Of a stretch of DNA of 64,000 nucleotides, positions 8,917 through 18,525 are shown one piece after another (position 1 is the stretch's first letter; every line of letters starts with the position of its first letter). The stretch comes from JABWAN01 sp041918175 (GTDB lineage: Bacteria > Zhuqueibacterota > Zhuqueibacteria > Zhuqueibacterales > Zhuqueibacteraceae), in NCBI GenBank assembly GCA_041918175.1, contig JAYRWE010000094.1, positions 372,001 to 436,000 on the forward strand. Direction: 5' to 3'. The notes beneath the pieces were generated by a model, which was given only the letters and a program-made list of their open reading frames with translations, did no database searches and was not told the DNA's origin. A program made the position numbers and the translations under genes.

Positions 8917-10332
8917 TCATTGCCCGAAAGTCGAGCCCGAGCCGAACGTGATGAGTTTCTCCCACTCGGGGTTTTGAAATTCATGCCGATGCGTCGAGTG
9001 TACGAGTTCATAATTCTTGAATCCGGTGCGATCCGCAAAAACAAAAAGCACCCCGCCCTGCAAATCGTCATAGCGCCAAATTTCATACGGCTTCGTGTTG
9101 GGGTTGCTCGTCACACGTTCGACGTGCGAAGGCGGACCATAGAGAATGTAAACGCGACCTTGATCGCCTTTCCAGCCGGGGCGCAATGCGCTGGGGAAAT
9201 TTGTTTCGGCGTATTTTGCGCGCGCAAGATAGACCTGCCGAAAGTTGACGCCCGCGGCATACTCTTCGGGTTTGCGCGCATCCCACAAGGACATAATGAA
9301 TTCGCGTTTGGCCGCGGCATTGTTTAAACCGAGAAAGAGCTTTTTGTCTTCCGGCTGCGTGAAGTGTTGCATACGACTAAATTCTTCGTCCAACTCTTTC
9401 TCTGTTACAGCCGATAGCAGGCCTGCGCCTACGGATTGAATCGCAGCGGCGACATGCTCGCCGTGATAGAGGTAAAATTTCTTGCGTCCGCTCGCTAGAA
9501 TATTTTTCGCCGAATCCGCAATGCCATAAACGAGCGTAAACACGCCCGTGGGCAACTGCGAAACATCGATGCTGCCCATTTCCACGCTGCTGACTTGCGG
9601 CATCTTCTTCGTGCGAAATGTTCCCGCCCTCCCCTCTACTTTCTCGCTGTTATCGTTTTCTATGTGCCAATATGATTTGTAAATGCCGCTGCGCAGCGCG
9701 GAATGAAGTTGATAGGCTTCGAAGTAATAAAACAAATTCGGATGCGCGGCATCATAAATGAGCTGAGGGTTGGCGATGATTTCATAACCATTCTTGTTCA
9801 ACGCGCTCGCGTTTCCGGTTTCAGCTTTGCGAATGTCCGTGGCGAGAATGACGTCGCTCAATTCTAAGCCGGTGCTCGCGAAAGCTCGTGCTTGCAAAGT
9901 GGCAGTGGCGCTATCCGTGCGCGCGCCTTGATTCTGATCGCGCCAGCGCAATACCGCACGATATGTTCCGGGCGCATCAAGCGTAAAACGTAATGCGTCA
10001 AGCCAATCACGGTCGCGCGCGTGCGAGGCATTGGCGGCCAGGGTTTCATTGAGCCGCCAAATTTTGGTGGCCCATAAATTTTGCTCGCGATAGATGCGGA
10101 GATCGAGCACAACAGCATACGTAAGACTGTCTTGGGCGGCATTGCTCGCCGCGGATAAAGCATTGCGCGGAATTGCGTAGTAAATCTCCAAATAGCTCAT
10201 GCGTTGCTGGTCTTGAAATTGTGCCAACGCGATGCTGGTTTGCTGCTGTGACTGCGCAGAGGCGTTGGCGGAAAAAGTAACGAGCAGAATCGCACACAGT
10301 GCGCGCAAGCGAAACGTCATTTTGGAAGTCAT
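8917..10332 (-). CDS. GWxTD domain-containing secreted protein
   Basis: This 471-residue protein has a signal peptide (cleavage after SANASA, about residue 26). The C-terminal third holds the GWxTD-type block, here LRPGWKGDQGRVYILYGPP followed by YEIWRYDD and FVFADRTGF, which defines the family. The middle is beta-rich and contains VYGIADSAKN-like strands. Such proteins occur in Bacteroidota, Calditrichota and related phyla near gliding or secretion genes; their function is not known. The start is uncertain (ATGs at 10332 and 10320, neither with a good ribosome site). It is the last gene of the surface block and lies after a terminator. Confidence 0.85.
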   Translation of the reverse strand: MTSKMTFRLRALCAILLVTFSANASAQSQQQTSIALAQFQDQQRMSYLEIYYAIPRNALSAASNAAQDSLTYAVVLDLRIYREQNLWATKIWRLNETLAANASHARDRDWLDALRFTLDAPGTYRAVLRWRDQNQGARTDSATATLQARAFASTGLELSDVILATDIRKAETGNASALNKNGYEIIANPQLIYDAAHPNLFYYFEAYQLHSALRSGIYKSYWHIENDNSEKVEGRAGTFRTKKMPQVSSVEMGSIDVSQLPTGVFTLVYGIADSAKNILASGRKKFYLYHGEHVAAAIQSVGAGLLSAVTEKELDEEFSRMQHFTQPEDKKLFLGLNNAAAKREFIMSLWDARKPEEYAAGVNFRQVYLARAKYAETNFPSALRPGWKGDQGRVYILYGPPSHVERVTSNPNTKPYEIWRYDDLQGGVLFVFADRTGFKNYELVHSTHRHEFQNPEWEKLITFGSGSTFGQ

Positions 10333-10520
10333 CGGGATTGCATTTCAATAAAGGTGAAATCAGTGCAGCAAAGCCTTGCTAAACTTTTCAAACTTCACAA
10401 GACTCGGCTACGGCGCGTTCGCGTTGGGAATTTTAGTTTGCATCGCTCAAATTCCGAAAGCCTAGCTGTGGCTTTTGCAAATCGAAAATGGAATTTTTAA
10501 AAATTGCCTGCAAAAGCAAA

Positions 10521-10548
10521 AAGGGCTGGGAGTTTCCTCCCAACCCTT
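10521..10548 (-). terminator. Rho-independent terminator after PorV-like gene
   Basis: On the minus strand AAGGGTTGGGAG and CTCCCAGCCCTT form a 12-bp stem with a 4-base loop (one mismatch), followed by TTTTTGC. It lies 21 nt after the PorV-like stop and should end the transcript coming from 18-19 kb, so the GWxTD gene below is probably transcribed separately or by read-through. Confidence 0.85.
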
Positions 10549-10569
10549 TAGCAAGGAAAATATGGCACT

Positions 10570-11634
10570 CTAGAATCCGAGCTTGAGCGTGAAGACATTC
10601 GAGTTGTCGAAGAACTCGACTTGGCGGAAAGCATAGTCGAGATTGACTTCGACGCCGCCGAGGTCACGTTGGAAACCTGCACCGACGGTGAGGCCGTAGA
10701 TGTAGCGATTCTCGCCTTCAGCATCATTGCCTGCCGTGAAAGCCAGGCTATAGCCGCCGCGCAAGAACAGCGTTTCGTTCAACGAATACTCCACACCGAG
10801 ACGCGAGGCGTCGTCGTCATAGTTGTTGTCTTGATAGAGCGAAGAGATATTGACATGATCGTTCGCACCGACTTTGAGCTTATAGCCCAATCCGATCTCA
10901 AGCGAAGAGGGCAATTCATCTTTGCCCGCGACAACTTGATAAGGCGAGCTGCCGCGCGAGATGTCGATGATGTTGCCGGTGCGCAAGAGGCCGGTGCCAC
11001 CATACTGCATTGAGGGGCCGATATTGCGCAACGTCACGCCGAGGCTCAGGCCGTTAATAGCGGCGAGGTCGTTGTATTGCACGCCAAAGCTAAACGCCAG
11101 ACCAGTGGCGCTGACACGATCAATCGTTTCGGACACGATGTTCAACGTGGCGCCGACGCCGACACGATCACTCAACACGCGCGAGTAGGTTAAGCCCGCG
11201 GTCACAAATTGTGGTGAAATGATCGCACCCGTGCCGTCGGGGCTGTCTTCCGTGGTCACAACAATGTCGCCCACATCAAGCGCTTTCACGCTGAAGCCGA
11301 GCGTGCCGAAGCCGTTGAAGGCCGAGCTTACGGCAAAATAATTCACATTGATGTCGGCGATATGTTGCATGTGTGAGAACATGGCGTTGGCGTTACGGCT
11401 CGAACGCGCCAAGCCTGCGGGATTCCAATAAAGCGCTTCCAGACCGGAGGCAGTGGCAATGGAAGAGCCGCCCAGAGCAATGTAACGCGCGCCCACGGGA
11501 ATCAATAATTCCGAAGCGGCATTCGTGCCTGCGCGGCGCTCACCGTCAGGTTGATTGCCTTGCGCTTGCACATTGCCAACAACCGCCGTAGCCAACACAG
11601 CACTGGCTAAGAGTGCTTGCAGATATTTTTTCAT
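10570..11634 (-). CDS. PorV/PorQ family outer-membrane protein
   Basis: This 354-residue protein has a signal peptide ending VQAQG (about residue 25). The opening of the mature protein (AASELLIPVGARYIALGGSSIA, then GLEALYWNPAGLA) is the hallmark of the PorV/PorQ and UPF0164 family, FadL-like 14-strand barrels. The last residue is Phe in FTLKLGF, as in many outer-membrane barrels. In type IX secretion PorV binds the C-terminal sorting domain of cargo. The gene directly follows one encoding a protein with such a sorting-type C-terminus. AAGGAG lies 7 nt before the ATG. Which cargo it serves is inferred from position only. Confidence 0.9.
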   Translation of the reverse strand: MKKYLQALLASAVLATAVVGNVQAQGNQPDGERRAGTNAASELLIPVGARYIALGGSSIATASGLEALYWNPAGLARSSRNANAMFSHMQHIADINVNYFAVSSAFNGFGTLGFSVKALDVGDIVVTTEDSPDGTGAIISPQFVTAGLTYSRVLSDRVGVGATLNIVSETIDRVSATGLAFSFGVQYNDLAAINGLSLGVTLRNIGPSMQYGGTGLLRTGNIIDISRGSSPYQVVAGKDELPSSLEIGLGYKLKVGANDHVNISSLYQDNNYDDDASRLGVEYSLNETLFLRGGYSLAFTAGNDAEGENRYIYGLTVGAGFQRDLGGVEVNLDYAFRQVEFFDNSNVFTLKLGF

Positions 11635-11696
11635 TCGAATTCTCCTTGGTTTTTCCCAAGTGCTATTGCAAAAATCTTTTTCTCAGTTTAAGGGAA

Positions 11697-11728
11697 GACC
11701 TGCCAGCGGGGAAAAATACTGACAGGTC
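11697..11728 (-). repeat. intergenic hairpin
   Basis: An imperfect inverted repeat gacctg.cag ... ctg.caggtc surrounds an A/T-rich loop between the cargo gene and the PorV-like gene. No T-run follows on the minus strand, so it is more likely an RNA-processing or attenuation hairpin than a full terminator. Confidence 0.4.
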
Positions 11729-11818
11729 TAACCCGGAGGATATGGGGGGACACTTGAGACAAAAATCCAATCCCGACTCGCGCCCGCGCTCGGCGTGGGA
11801 ACGAACGGGAAAGGTTTG

Positions 11819-14800
11819 TTAGAAATTCCGCAAGAATTGATCTTCACGCACGACCGCGAGCTTGAGCACTTTGACTTCGCCTAACTCGGGAAAGTCAATA
11901 TGCGCGACGTAGATACCGCTGGCCGCGGGCAAGCCGCGTTCGTTTTGCAAATCCCATTGCGCGAATTGCGAATCGTTTTCTTTCATAATCGTGCGCACGA
12001 GCACGCCCGCAAGCGTGAAGATGCGAATCGTCGCTTTTGTTGGCAGATGGTTGAAAGTGACGTAGCGATTGAAGCGATTCGACTCCGCGCGATTGAAGCC
12101 GACATAAGGATTCGGGAAAACGTTCACGAGGTTGAGATCGGCTTTCGCAACGTCCACGCTTTGCGTTGGGCCTTGGCTGCTGAACGTGAATTTGTCCGCA
12201 GAGGTGTTCACGTTCGGCGCGGTGAAGTCAATGAGAAACTCCGCGCCCAAAGGTTCGCGTGTGCCGCGTTGATCCAACCAAAGCACCCATTGCACCGGGC
12301 CGCCGTTGGTGAGATGCTCCGCCATGAAATCGGTGCCGCCCGCAGTGGGATTCCAGCGCGTGGCGGTGGGATCATAGTCGGTATCGAGAATGAAGATGTA
12401 ATTGAATTGCAAATCGCCGTTGTTGACGTTGACGCGATTCGGATCGTCGGCCGCGTAGAGCTTGTGCAAATCCCATTGGCCGTTGCGGTCGCGATCACGC
12501 ACGACAACTTCCAATTGGCGCGGCGGATTGCTTTCCGTATCGAACACGCGGAACGGCACCTGCGTGTTGCCCAGATAGGCATTCAAGGCAAAGCCTTGAT
12601 AGCGATACGCAAGCTGCCCTGCGCCCGCGGGGAGTTGATACGGCTCGCCGATGTCATACGCGCCGTTGCCGTTCAAATCGGTGAAGCTTTCTTTCGCGAA
12701 GAACTCGACGCGAATGTTTCTGTAATTCGCGGCTGCGAGGTTGGAGCCGTTGAAATTCAAACCGAGAAATGCGCCACCGAAAAAGATTTCGCCGCCATGA
12801 TTGCCGCCGGTCACCCAGCGCGCACCTTCATCATGATGCGTGATGCCCTGCAATGGCGGTCCGGCAACAACAACCTGCAAGCCTTCGGTGATCAGATAAT
12901 TGCTATCACCTAGTTGATTGCTTTGACTGGTGAGCAACACTTTGTTCGAAGTCGTGTTGCGCAAAGTCCATGTTGCATCATCCGCAAACGTGACTTCATA
13001 GCTCCCGTCTACGGTCTTGCTCGGATCGACCACAATCGGCGTCACGGAACCGTCGCTCACGCCGGTATCGTGTTTTGTGCTCAATGTATCGCCGACCGTC
13101 GTGCGATAGCGCACGCCGGGTTTGGTGGATTGCGGGACAACGGTGACTACGGAAGGCGAGCTTTCCAACGTCTTAACGGTCAAGCCGTCCGTGCCATTAA
13201 AATTGTACGCCGACACGGCGAAGTAATAGGTTTGGCCGTTGATCAAAGGCTTCTCGCGGAAGCGATCACGATCGATCGCAAGCGTGCGTTGCACGCCGCT
13301 GTTTCTGCCGATCTGCACCGGCAGTTGCAACACCAAGCCGGATTGTTGATCGAAGGTTTCTTGCGCAATAGTCGTGACTTCATCGACGAGGTCAAACGTG
13401 CCGATCTTAATGCCTTGACTAATCGCCGCACCGGCCGAGGGCAATTGATAAACATTGTACCCTTGGAAATCGTAACCCTTGTTCGGCGTTTGCTCGGTTT
13501 TCGTTACTTCCGCGGCGTTCTCGCCCCAGTTCAACAGAATTTGTCCGTCAAACTCGGAAGCGGAAAGCACGGGCGATTGCGGCGGTTTGGGCAGATCAAA
13601 TAAGTTATCAAACGCTTCTTGCGCGAAACGATCGGTGAACTTCAACACGGAAATGCTCGAGAGGCGATCGGAGCCGAGTGCCGCGAGAGCCGCAACCACG
13701 ACTTCTTGCGTATCGCCGAGCGCCATCGTGAACGGGCCGGAGTTCAACAACAAACGCCGATCGCCGGGGTTTGCATCGATCCAACCAGTGCCGCGGACGG
13801 GATCACCGGGCACGCGAAACTTGGTGACTTGATTCGTGGTGGGATCGATCCATGGCGTCGCCGGACTTTCCGGACGTGGACGGAAGCCGCGCAGCAAGTT
13901 CCACCATTGCAAAGTGCCGTTATAATCGCCGCCGCGCGTGGGATCGCTATCCGTTTGGCCGGCCGCAAAAAATGCGAACGAGGACATCGGAAGGTTGCGA
14001 AAGCCCGGGCGTTTCTTTAAACCGAAAATGGCTTCGCCATTGGCATCGGGCACCAACGGTCCGGCAAAGAAATCATAACCCGAAGCCGGCGGCGGCAGAT
14101 TGAGCTGCGAATAATTGCCGTCTTGCGACACGGAGTTGTAAACATAGCCGAGGCTCAAGCTCGTATCGCTGCCGACAAAATCATCACCCGCTGCGCCGAG
14201 ATCGGGATCGGACCATGCGCAGACGAACATACTGTCAATCGTCGCGCTCGCCGGCGTGGTGGCCGTGCCTTTATAGATCAAACGAAATTGTTTGAAGATG
14301 ATATTGCCCAACGGATCGGAACGACGATAAGCCCAGAGTGTGAGTTGCATTTCAAGGCCGATTGAAGGCGAGCCATACATGCTCTGTACTGCACTCGCTT
14401 GCAAATCGTTCGCAACGATCCACACGACTTGATCCGCGCCCGCAACGCCCGGCTCATCCGCATCGGGAAAGAGCTTGGGCGTGCCGTCGGCATTGAATTG
14501 CGGCGTATACACGCCGTCGTTGTTTGCATCATAAAACGGCGCGCCTTTGTACGCCGGCCAATCGCGCCAGTCATCGGCATATTGTTGCCGCACTTCGTCG
14601 ATCTGCCCTTGCGTCACGTTTGCGGAAGAGATGAGATTCAACTCCGCGGCGTCTTGGCGCAATTCCGCAGTGGGATAATCACGCCGCACACGCCACACGC
14701 GATCGACGCGCACGCGGTCGTTCAAATCTTCCGCGACGCCTTGCGAGGTGATTGCGCCCGGCACCGTGCCGATGCTAAAGGTTTGGCCGCCGACGCGAAT

Positions 14801-15109
14801 CACGGGATCGCCGCCGTCATTCACTTTGCCGCCCCACACCAAACCGTCTTGGAAAATTGCGGTTGAAATGAGACTGCCGCGCGGAAAGTATAAGCCCGAA
14901 TTGCCATCGGGCTGAATCGCAGAGCGGCCGTCGGAATAAATCCAACTGCTGACTTGTGCGACGTTGACCAACGTTTGATTCGTCGAAGCATTCACTTTGG
15001 CGAGACGCGAGCCGCGCCATTTGTTTTTTGTTCCTTCATCTGCGGCAAAGGCGCGCGGCGCGCTTAAACCCATTGCCAGCAAAAGAAGAAACGCGATAAT
15101 TTTTTTCAT
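11819..15109 (-). CDS. large secreted protein with type IX-type C-terminal sorting domain
   Basis: This 1096-residue protein has a signal peptide (MKKIIAFLLLLAMGLSAPRAFA). The body is rich in Asp/Asn-Gly turns with a fibronectin type III-like segment in the middle (PQSPVLSASEFDGQILLNWG, residue ~510 onward) and a domain around 730-950. The last 95 residues (NLVNVFPNPYVGF ... TIRIFTLAGVLVRTI ... GIYVAHI) form the FlgD-like / Por-secretion sorting domain. Family members are usually annotated only as T9SS-sorted proteins beside TonB receptors. The ribosome site GGAGG is 7 nt upstream. It sits between the TonB receptor and the PorV-like gene and may form a surface complex with them; no enzymatic motif is visible. 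Confidence 0.85.
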   Translation of the reverse strand: MKKIIAFLLLLAMGLSAPRAFAADEGTKNKWRGSRLAKVNASTNQTLVNVAQVSSWIYSDGRSAIQPDGNSGLYFPRGSLISTAIFQDGLVWGGKVNDGGDPVIRVGGQTFSIGTVPGAITSQGVAEDLNDRVRVDRVWRVRRDYPTAELRQDAAELNLISSANVTQGQIDEVRQQYADDWRDWPAYKGAPFYDANNDGVYTPQFNADGTPKLFPDADEPGVAGADQVVWIVANDLQASAVQSMYGSPSIGLEMQLTLWAYRRSDPLGNIIFKQFRLIYKGTATTPASATIDSMFVCAWSDPDLGAAGDDFVGSDTSLSLGYVYNSVSQDGNYSQLNLPPPASGYDFFAGPLVPDANGEAIFGLKKRPGFRNLPMSSFAFFAAGQTDSDPTRGGDYNGTLQWWNLLRGFRPRPESPATPWIDPTTNQVTKFRVPGDPVRGTGWIDANPGDRRLLLNSGPFTMALGDTQEVVVAALAALGSDRLSSISVLKFTDRFAQEAFDNLFDLPKPPQSPVLSASEFDGQILLNWGENAAEVTKTEQTPNKGYDFQGYNVYQLPSAGAAISQGIKIGTFDLVDEVTTIAQETFDQQSGLVLQLPVQIGRNSGVQRTLAIDRDRFREKPLINGQTYYFAVSAYNFNGTDGLTVKTLESSPSVVTVVPQSTKPGVRYRTTVGDTLSTKHDTGVSDGSVTPIVVDPSKTVDGSYEVTFADDATWTLRNTTSNKVLLTSQSNQLGDSNYLITEGLQVVVAGPPLQGITHHDEGARWVTGGNHGGEIFFGGAFLGLNFNGSNLAAANYRNIRVEFFAKESFTDLNGNGAYDIGEPYQLPAGAGQLAYRYQGFALNAYLGNTQVPFRVFDTESNPPRQLEVVVRDRDRNGQWDLHKLYAADDPNRVNVNNGDLQFNYIFILDTDYDPTATRWNPTAGGTDFMAEHLTNGGPVQWVLWLDQRGTREPLGAEFLIDFTAPNVNTSADKFTFSSQGPTQSVDVAKADLNLVNVFPNPYVGFNRAESNRFNRYVTFNHLPTKATIRIFTLAGVLVRTIMKENDSQFAQWDLQNERGLPAASGIYVAHIDFPELGEVKVLKLAVVREDQFLRNF

Positions 15110-15140
15110 TAAAATCCTCCGAGGTTCTGATTGAAAGCGT

Positions 15141-15206
15141 TTGTAGTAGTTCCTTTAGGAGCCGCATTAGTATTGATTAAAAGCGCCTCAAGGCGCCACT
15201 ACGAAC
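15141..15206. repeat. REP-like inverted repeat (ggcgccactac type)
   Basis: Outward arms tgtagtagttcct... and ...aagcgcctcaaggcgccactacgaa make an imperfect inverted repeat with an inner perfect hairpin gcgcctcaaggcgc. A half-copy (aaggcgctactacaaac) lies near 39160. It is intergenic, between the TonB receptor and cargo genes. Confidence 0.5.
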
Positions 15207-15291
15207 TTTACCCAAGAAGCCCGGCAGGCCGAGCTAAACCCACCGAGCTTCTTATATGGGAGAGAAGGATGATGCCAAAACTTTTTCGAAC

Positions 15292-15366
15292 CTGTCATTC
15301 AGTAGGGGCCTTTTTACGCACTGGGTGACAACTCCAGGATGCAAAAGGATTCCTTCTGAATGACAT
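15292..15366. repeat. 75-bp MITE-like element with tgtcattcag termini
   Basis: Terminal inverted repeats tgtcattcagtagg (15293-15306) and ccttctgaatgaca (15352-15365) enclose about 45 bp containing aaaaggattcc. This has the form of a very short non-autonomous palindromic element. It lies entirely in the gap before the TonB receptor stop codon. A related fragment (acaggatgacatccttaaaaggatt) is at about 53210-53235. Confidence 0.6.
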
Positions 15367-15375
15367 CTACAAAGA

Positions 15376-18300
15376 CTAGAACTCCAACCGCGCGCCGAAA
15401 CGGATTTGGCGCGGCGGGCCAAGCAGTTGCAAACCGAGAACGTCGCTCTCGCCTTGCGCATAGTTGTCGCCGTTGCCATTGAGGTTGATGGCGCGATACA
15501 GCGCGACGAAGGGCGCGCCGCCATTGGCCGCGATGACCGGGCCGCTCAATTCCGGATTGTTCAAAAAGCCGTCATCATATGCATTGCCGGTGCGGCGATA
15601 CACATTCACCACGTTTTGACGATTGGTGAGGTTCTGCGCGTACATATAGAAATTCACGCCCAAGCGGCCAAAGTTGACCGTCTTGTCGAGGCGCAAATTG
15701 AGATCGTAATTCCACGGCGTGATTGAGGCATTGACTGCTTCGAGCGGACGGCGCGAACGCGGGTCGGTAATTTGACCACCGATGGAAGCATCTTGTTGGC
15801 CAAACTCGCCTTCGGAGCGCGTGAAAGGATGGCCGCTCGTGAAGTTGAGCAACAAGTTCAAACCGAGCTGTTGCAAAATCGGGCCGCCGTCGCCTTTGCT
15901 AAAGCGATAATCCAAACTCGCGGAGCCGCGTTGCGGACGGTTGAAATCAAGCGGAGAAATGATGCTCGGCGTTTGCGTAACCTGTTCAACGCCGGCAACG
16001 GAAGTATTTGCTGCCGAGCCGGTGCCCAACGAACGCGAGAACGTGTAGTTGATTTGACCCGCAACACGCTTGGTGCGACGCAGCGTAAGTGAAAGCTCTG
16101 CGCCCGCGGTTGTTGCAAAGTCGCCGTTCACGAGCACGTTGTAATCGCTCGCCGGAGAGGCCGGATCGACAACGACGCGCGAGAATTGAATTTGGTCTTC
16201 GATGTTTTTGTAGTACACCGTAAGATCAAACGCTGCAGCGTCGCTGAATTGTTGGCTAAAACCGACTTCATATTGCGTGGTTTTCTCCGGCTCCAGGCCC
16301 AGGCCGACAACGTTGGTGCGGAAAGAAGTGCCGCCCGTAAACAAGGCGTCATACCACGAAGAGCCGTTGTAGAGCGCATTGAATTGCGGCGCTTGCACAA
16401 ACTTGCCGTATTGCAAATGGAACACGGTGCGCTCCGTAACCGGAAACGCCAAGCCCAAACGCGGGCTTACGACTACGGCCGCATCCTTCTTCACGAGTTG
16501 ATCCAAAAACAAACCTTGATTCGTGCGATCCCAGGGCGGGTTCGAAGGATCGGCAAACTCGAAATCATCATTGTCAATCACATCCACACGCAAACCGGCA
16601 TTGATCACGAGATCGCGCGCTTCAAACTTGTCTTGCGCATAGAAAGACAAGAACGAAGGATGGCGCGGGCCATCGACGCCGTCACCGTCAATCTCATTGC
16701 CGAATGTGTCATAGCCATAAGTCAATCGCTGTGAAGCACCCGCGAGCGTGCGGAACGTGCCGATCGCGGTGGGATCGCCCGCGAGCGCGGCGCGATAAGT
16801 ATCCGGATTTTGCCGCGCGGCTTGCAATTGCGTACGTGCCCATTGCGCATCCGCGGCGAAACTGCGTGCGGTCCAGCGTTCATACGAGCCGCCAAACTTC
16901 AACTCGTGATTGCGATATTGCGTGTTGAACGCCGCAGAGCCGCCAAGATAACCACGCTTATTTTTGAAATAATTTGCGGGCGTGCCCGGCGCGATGAAGT
17001 CGAAACCGTAAATATCCATCGTCTGTGCACCGCCGCGCCACGGCGCGAGACCGGCATAGCTGAAGAACGGAACGCCGGCTTCCGCATTCGACGTGCTATC
17101 CCAATAAGCCCAGTAATTGTGCTTGAAAATCGGGTCATAGCGCGACTCACGCCGCTCGAAATAGTTCACGTTGATTTCATAAAACGATTTGCTGTTCAAC
17201 AGGTGCGTCATCTTGAGATTGAGCAAACCGGTGCTCAAATCCTCCACTTGGGTGCGATCCAGATTGAACAGGCGCGAAACCAAGCTGCCCGCGGAAGTGC
17301 CCACAGAGCCGATGTCGTCTTGCCGCCGCCACGAAAGCGTACCACCGAGACGAAAAATGAACGGCTTCGCATCATACACCAACGTGCCGTTGCCGATCCA
17401 TTGATTGCGGCTCGACGCCGGAATCGCGTTGTCGCCCATCTTGAGGCCTTGGGCTTGAATTAAAGCTTCGACGCGCGGATCGTTATTCGTGGTGAGCACG
17501 AGCGGAAAGTTGTGTTCATCCACATACGTCGGCGCATGATTAAAATCGAAGCCTTCCCAGAAGCGCGCCGTGCGATCACGTTCGAAAATATTTTGCCCGG
17601 CCAAGAAGAAGCGCAACCGCTTCGTGAGCAATGGGCCGCTCAACGTTGCGGTGTAATCCGTTTGGCCGAAAGAATGCGTGCCTAAAAACTTGTCGCCGCG
17701 ATTGACAAAGTTGTCGGTTTCCGTTTGCAGGCTGAAGCGATAATCACTGCCGCCGCTTTTCAGCGTTTGCCGCAGAATACCGGCATTCGCGCCGCCAAAC
17801 TCCGCAGTGTAACCGCCGGCTTGCAATTGAAACTCTTCCAATGCTTCGGGAATCACCGTCACAGCATTGTTGCCGCCGTTGGGATCGCGCGTGTTCGCGC
17901 CTTCGAGATAGTAACCGATTTCATCATTGCGGCCGCCGCGCACGAATAGCGCGCCGTTTTGCACGACCACGCCCGGTTGCAACGCCACCACGGAATTGAC
18001 CGTGCGCACCGGAATGTTTTTGAAATCCTCATAGCTTTGAATGCGCGTCACGTTCGTCGCGTTTTGATTGACCAACGGCCGCTCCGCGACAATCGTCACC
18101 GCACCGACTTCCAAAGCTTCCGAAGGGAGCTTGAAATCCAGCTCGGTGGTCAAACCGGAATTGACACGAACGTTTTCAACTTTCACTTCGCGATAGCCGA
18201 TGTATGTAGCTTTGATTTCATACACGCCGACGGGCACGTTCAAAATCACAAACTCGCCCGCGAGATTCGTCGCCGTGCCGTATGTGGTGCCCGCGATCAC

Positions 18301-18441
18301 GACATTGGCGCCGGGCAAAGGCTCATTGCTCTCGCGATCGACGACTTTACCTTTGATCTTGCCTGTGGTGCTGGCCATTGCCAGGAGCGGCAAAAGCAAC
18401 GCAGCCACCACCAAGCTGATCACTCTCTTGTGTTTTTTCAT
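15376..18441 (-). CDS. TonB-dependent receptor with carboxypeptidase-like N-terminal domain
   Basis: This 1021-residue outer-membrane receptor has a signal peptide (to about residue 24). A CarboxypepD_reg-like beta-sandwich follows (GKIKGKVVDRESNEPLPGAN ... GYREVKVENV, 26-110), then a plug domain (PVRTVNSVVALQPGV ... FVRGGR, 150-250) and a 22-strand barrel ending in aromatic Phe (IRFGARLEF). No TonB box is obvious. This is the SusC/RagA-like and KSB1-type architecture, but no SusD partner is present. GGAGG stands 5 nt before the ATG. It is the second gene of a block with a DUF4397 lipoprotein, a T9SS-type protein and a PorV-like protein. The ligand is unknown. Confidence 0.93.
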   Translation of the reverse strand: MKKHKRVISLVVAALLLPLLAMASTTGKIKGKVVDRESNEPLPGANVVIAGTTYGTATNLAGEFVILNVPVGVYEIKATYIGYREVKVENVRVNSGLTTELDFKLPSEALEVGAVTIVAERPLVNQNATNVTRIQSYEDFKNIPVRTVNSVVALQPGVVVQNGALFVRGGRNDEIGYYLEGANTRDPNGGNNAVTVIPEALEEFQLQAGGYTAEFGGANAGILRQTLKSGGSDYRFSLQTETDNFVNRGDKFLGTHSFGQTDYTATLSGPLLTKRLRFFLAGQNIFERDRTARFWEGFDFNHAPTYVDEHNFPLVLTTNNDPRVEALIQAQGLKMGDNAIPASSRNQWIGNGTLVYDAKPFIFRLGGTLSWRRQDDIGSVGTSAGSLVSRLFNLDRTQVEDLSTGLLNLKMTHLLNSKSFYEINVNYFERRESRYDPIFKHNYWAYWDSTSNAEAGVPFFSYAGLAPWRGGAQTMDIYGFDFIAPGTPANYFKNKRGYLGGSAAFNTQYRNHELKFGGSYERWTARSFAADAQWARTQLQAARQNPDTYRAALAGDPTAIGTFRTLAGASQRLTYGYDTFGNEIDGDGVDGPRHPSFLSFYAQDKFEARDLVINAGLRVDVIDNDDFEFADPSNPPWDRTNQGLFLDQLVKKDAAVVVSPRLGLAFPVTERTVFHLQYGKFVQAPQFNALYNGSSWYDALFTGGTSFRTNVVGLGLEPEKTTQYEVGFSQQFSDAAAFDLTVYYKNIEDQIQFSRVVVDPASPASDYNVLVNGDFATTAGAELSLTLRRTKRVAGQINYTFSRSLGTGSAANTSVAGVEQVTQTPSIISPLDFNRPQRGSASLDYRFSKGDGGPILQQLGLNLLLNFTSGHPFTRSEGEFGQQDASIGGQITDPRSRRPLEAVNASITPWNYDLNLRLDKTVNFGRLGVNFYMYAQNLTNRQNVVNVYRRTGNAYDDGFLNNPELSGPVIAANGGAPFVALYRAINLNGNGDNYAQGESDVLGLQLLGPPRQIRFGARLEF

Positions 18442-18525
18442 TCAGACCTCCGACAATTTGGTTGCTTAAAACAGCAGAGCGTAACAGGCCATTTCAAATT
18501 TTCAATTTGAAATACTTTTCGGTTC

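Noticed and set aside
11900..12913. Plus-strand 337-codon ORF opposite the sorting-domain protein gene
   Set aside because: Lies wholly antisense to the 1096-residue gene, is Arg/Ala-rich and has no ribosome site or domain.
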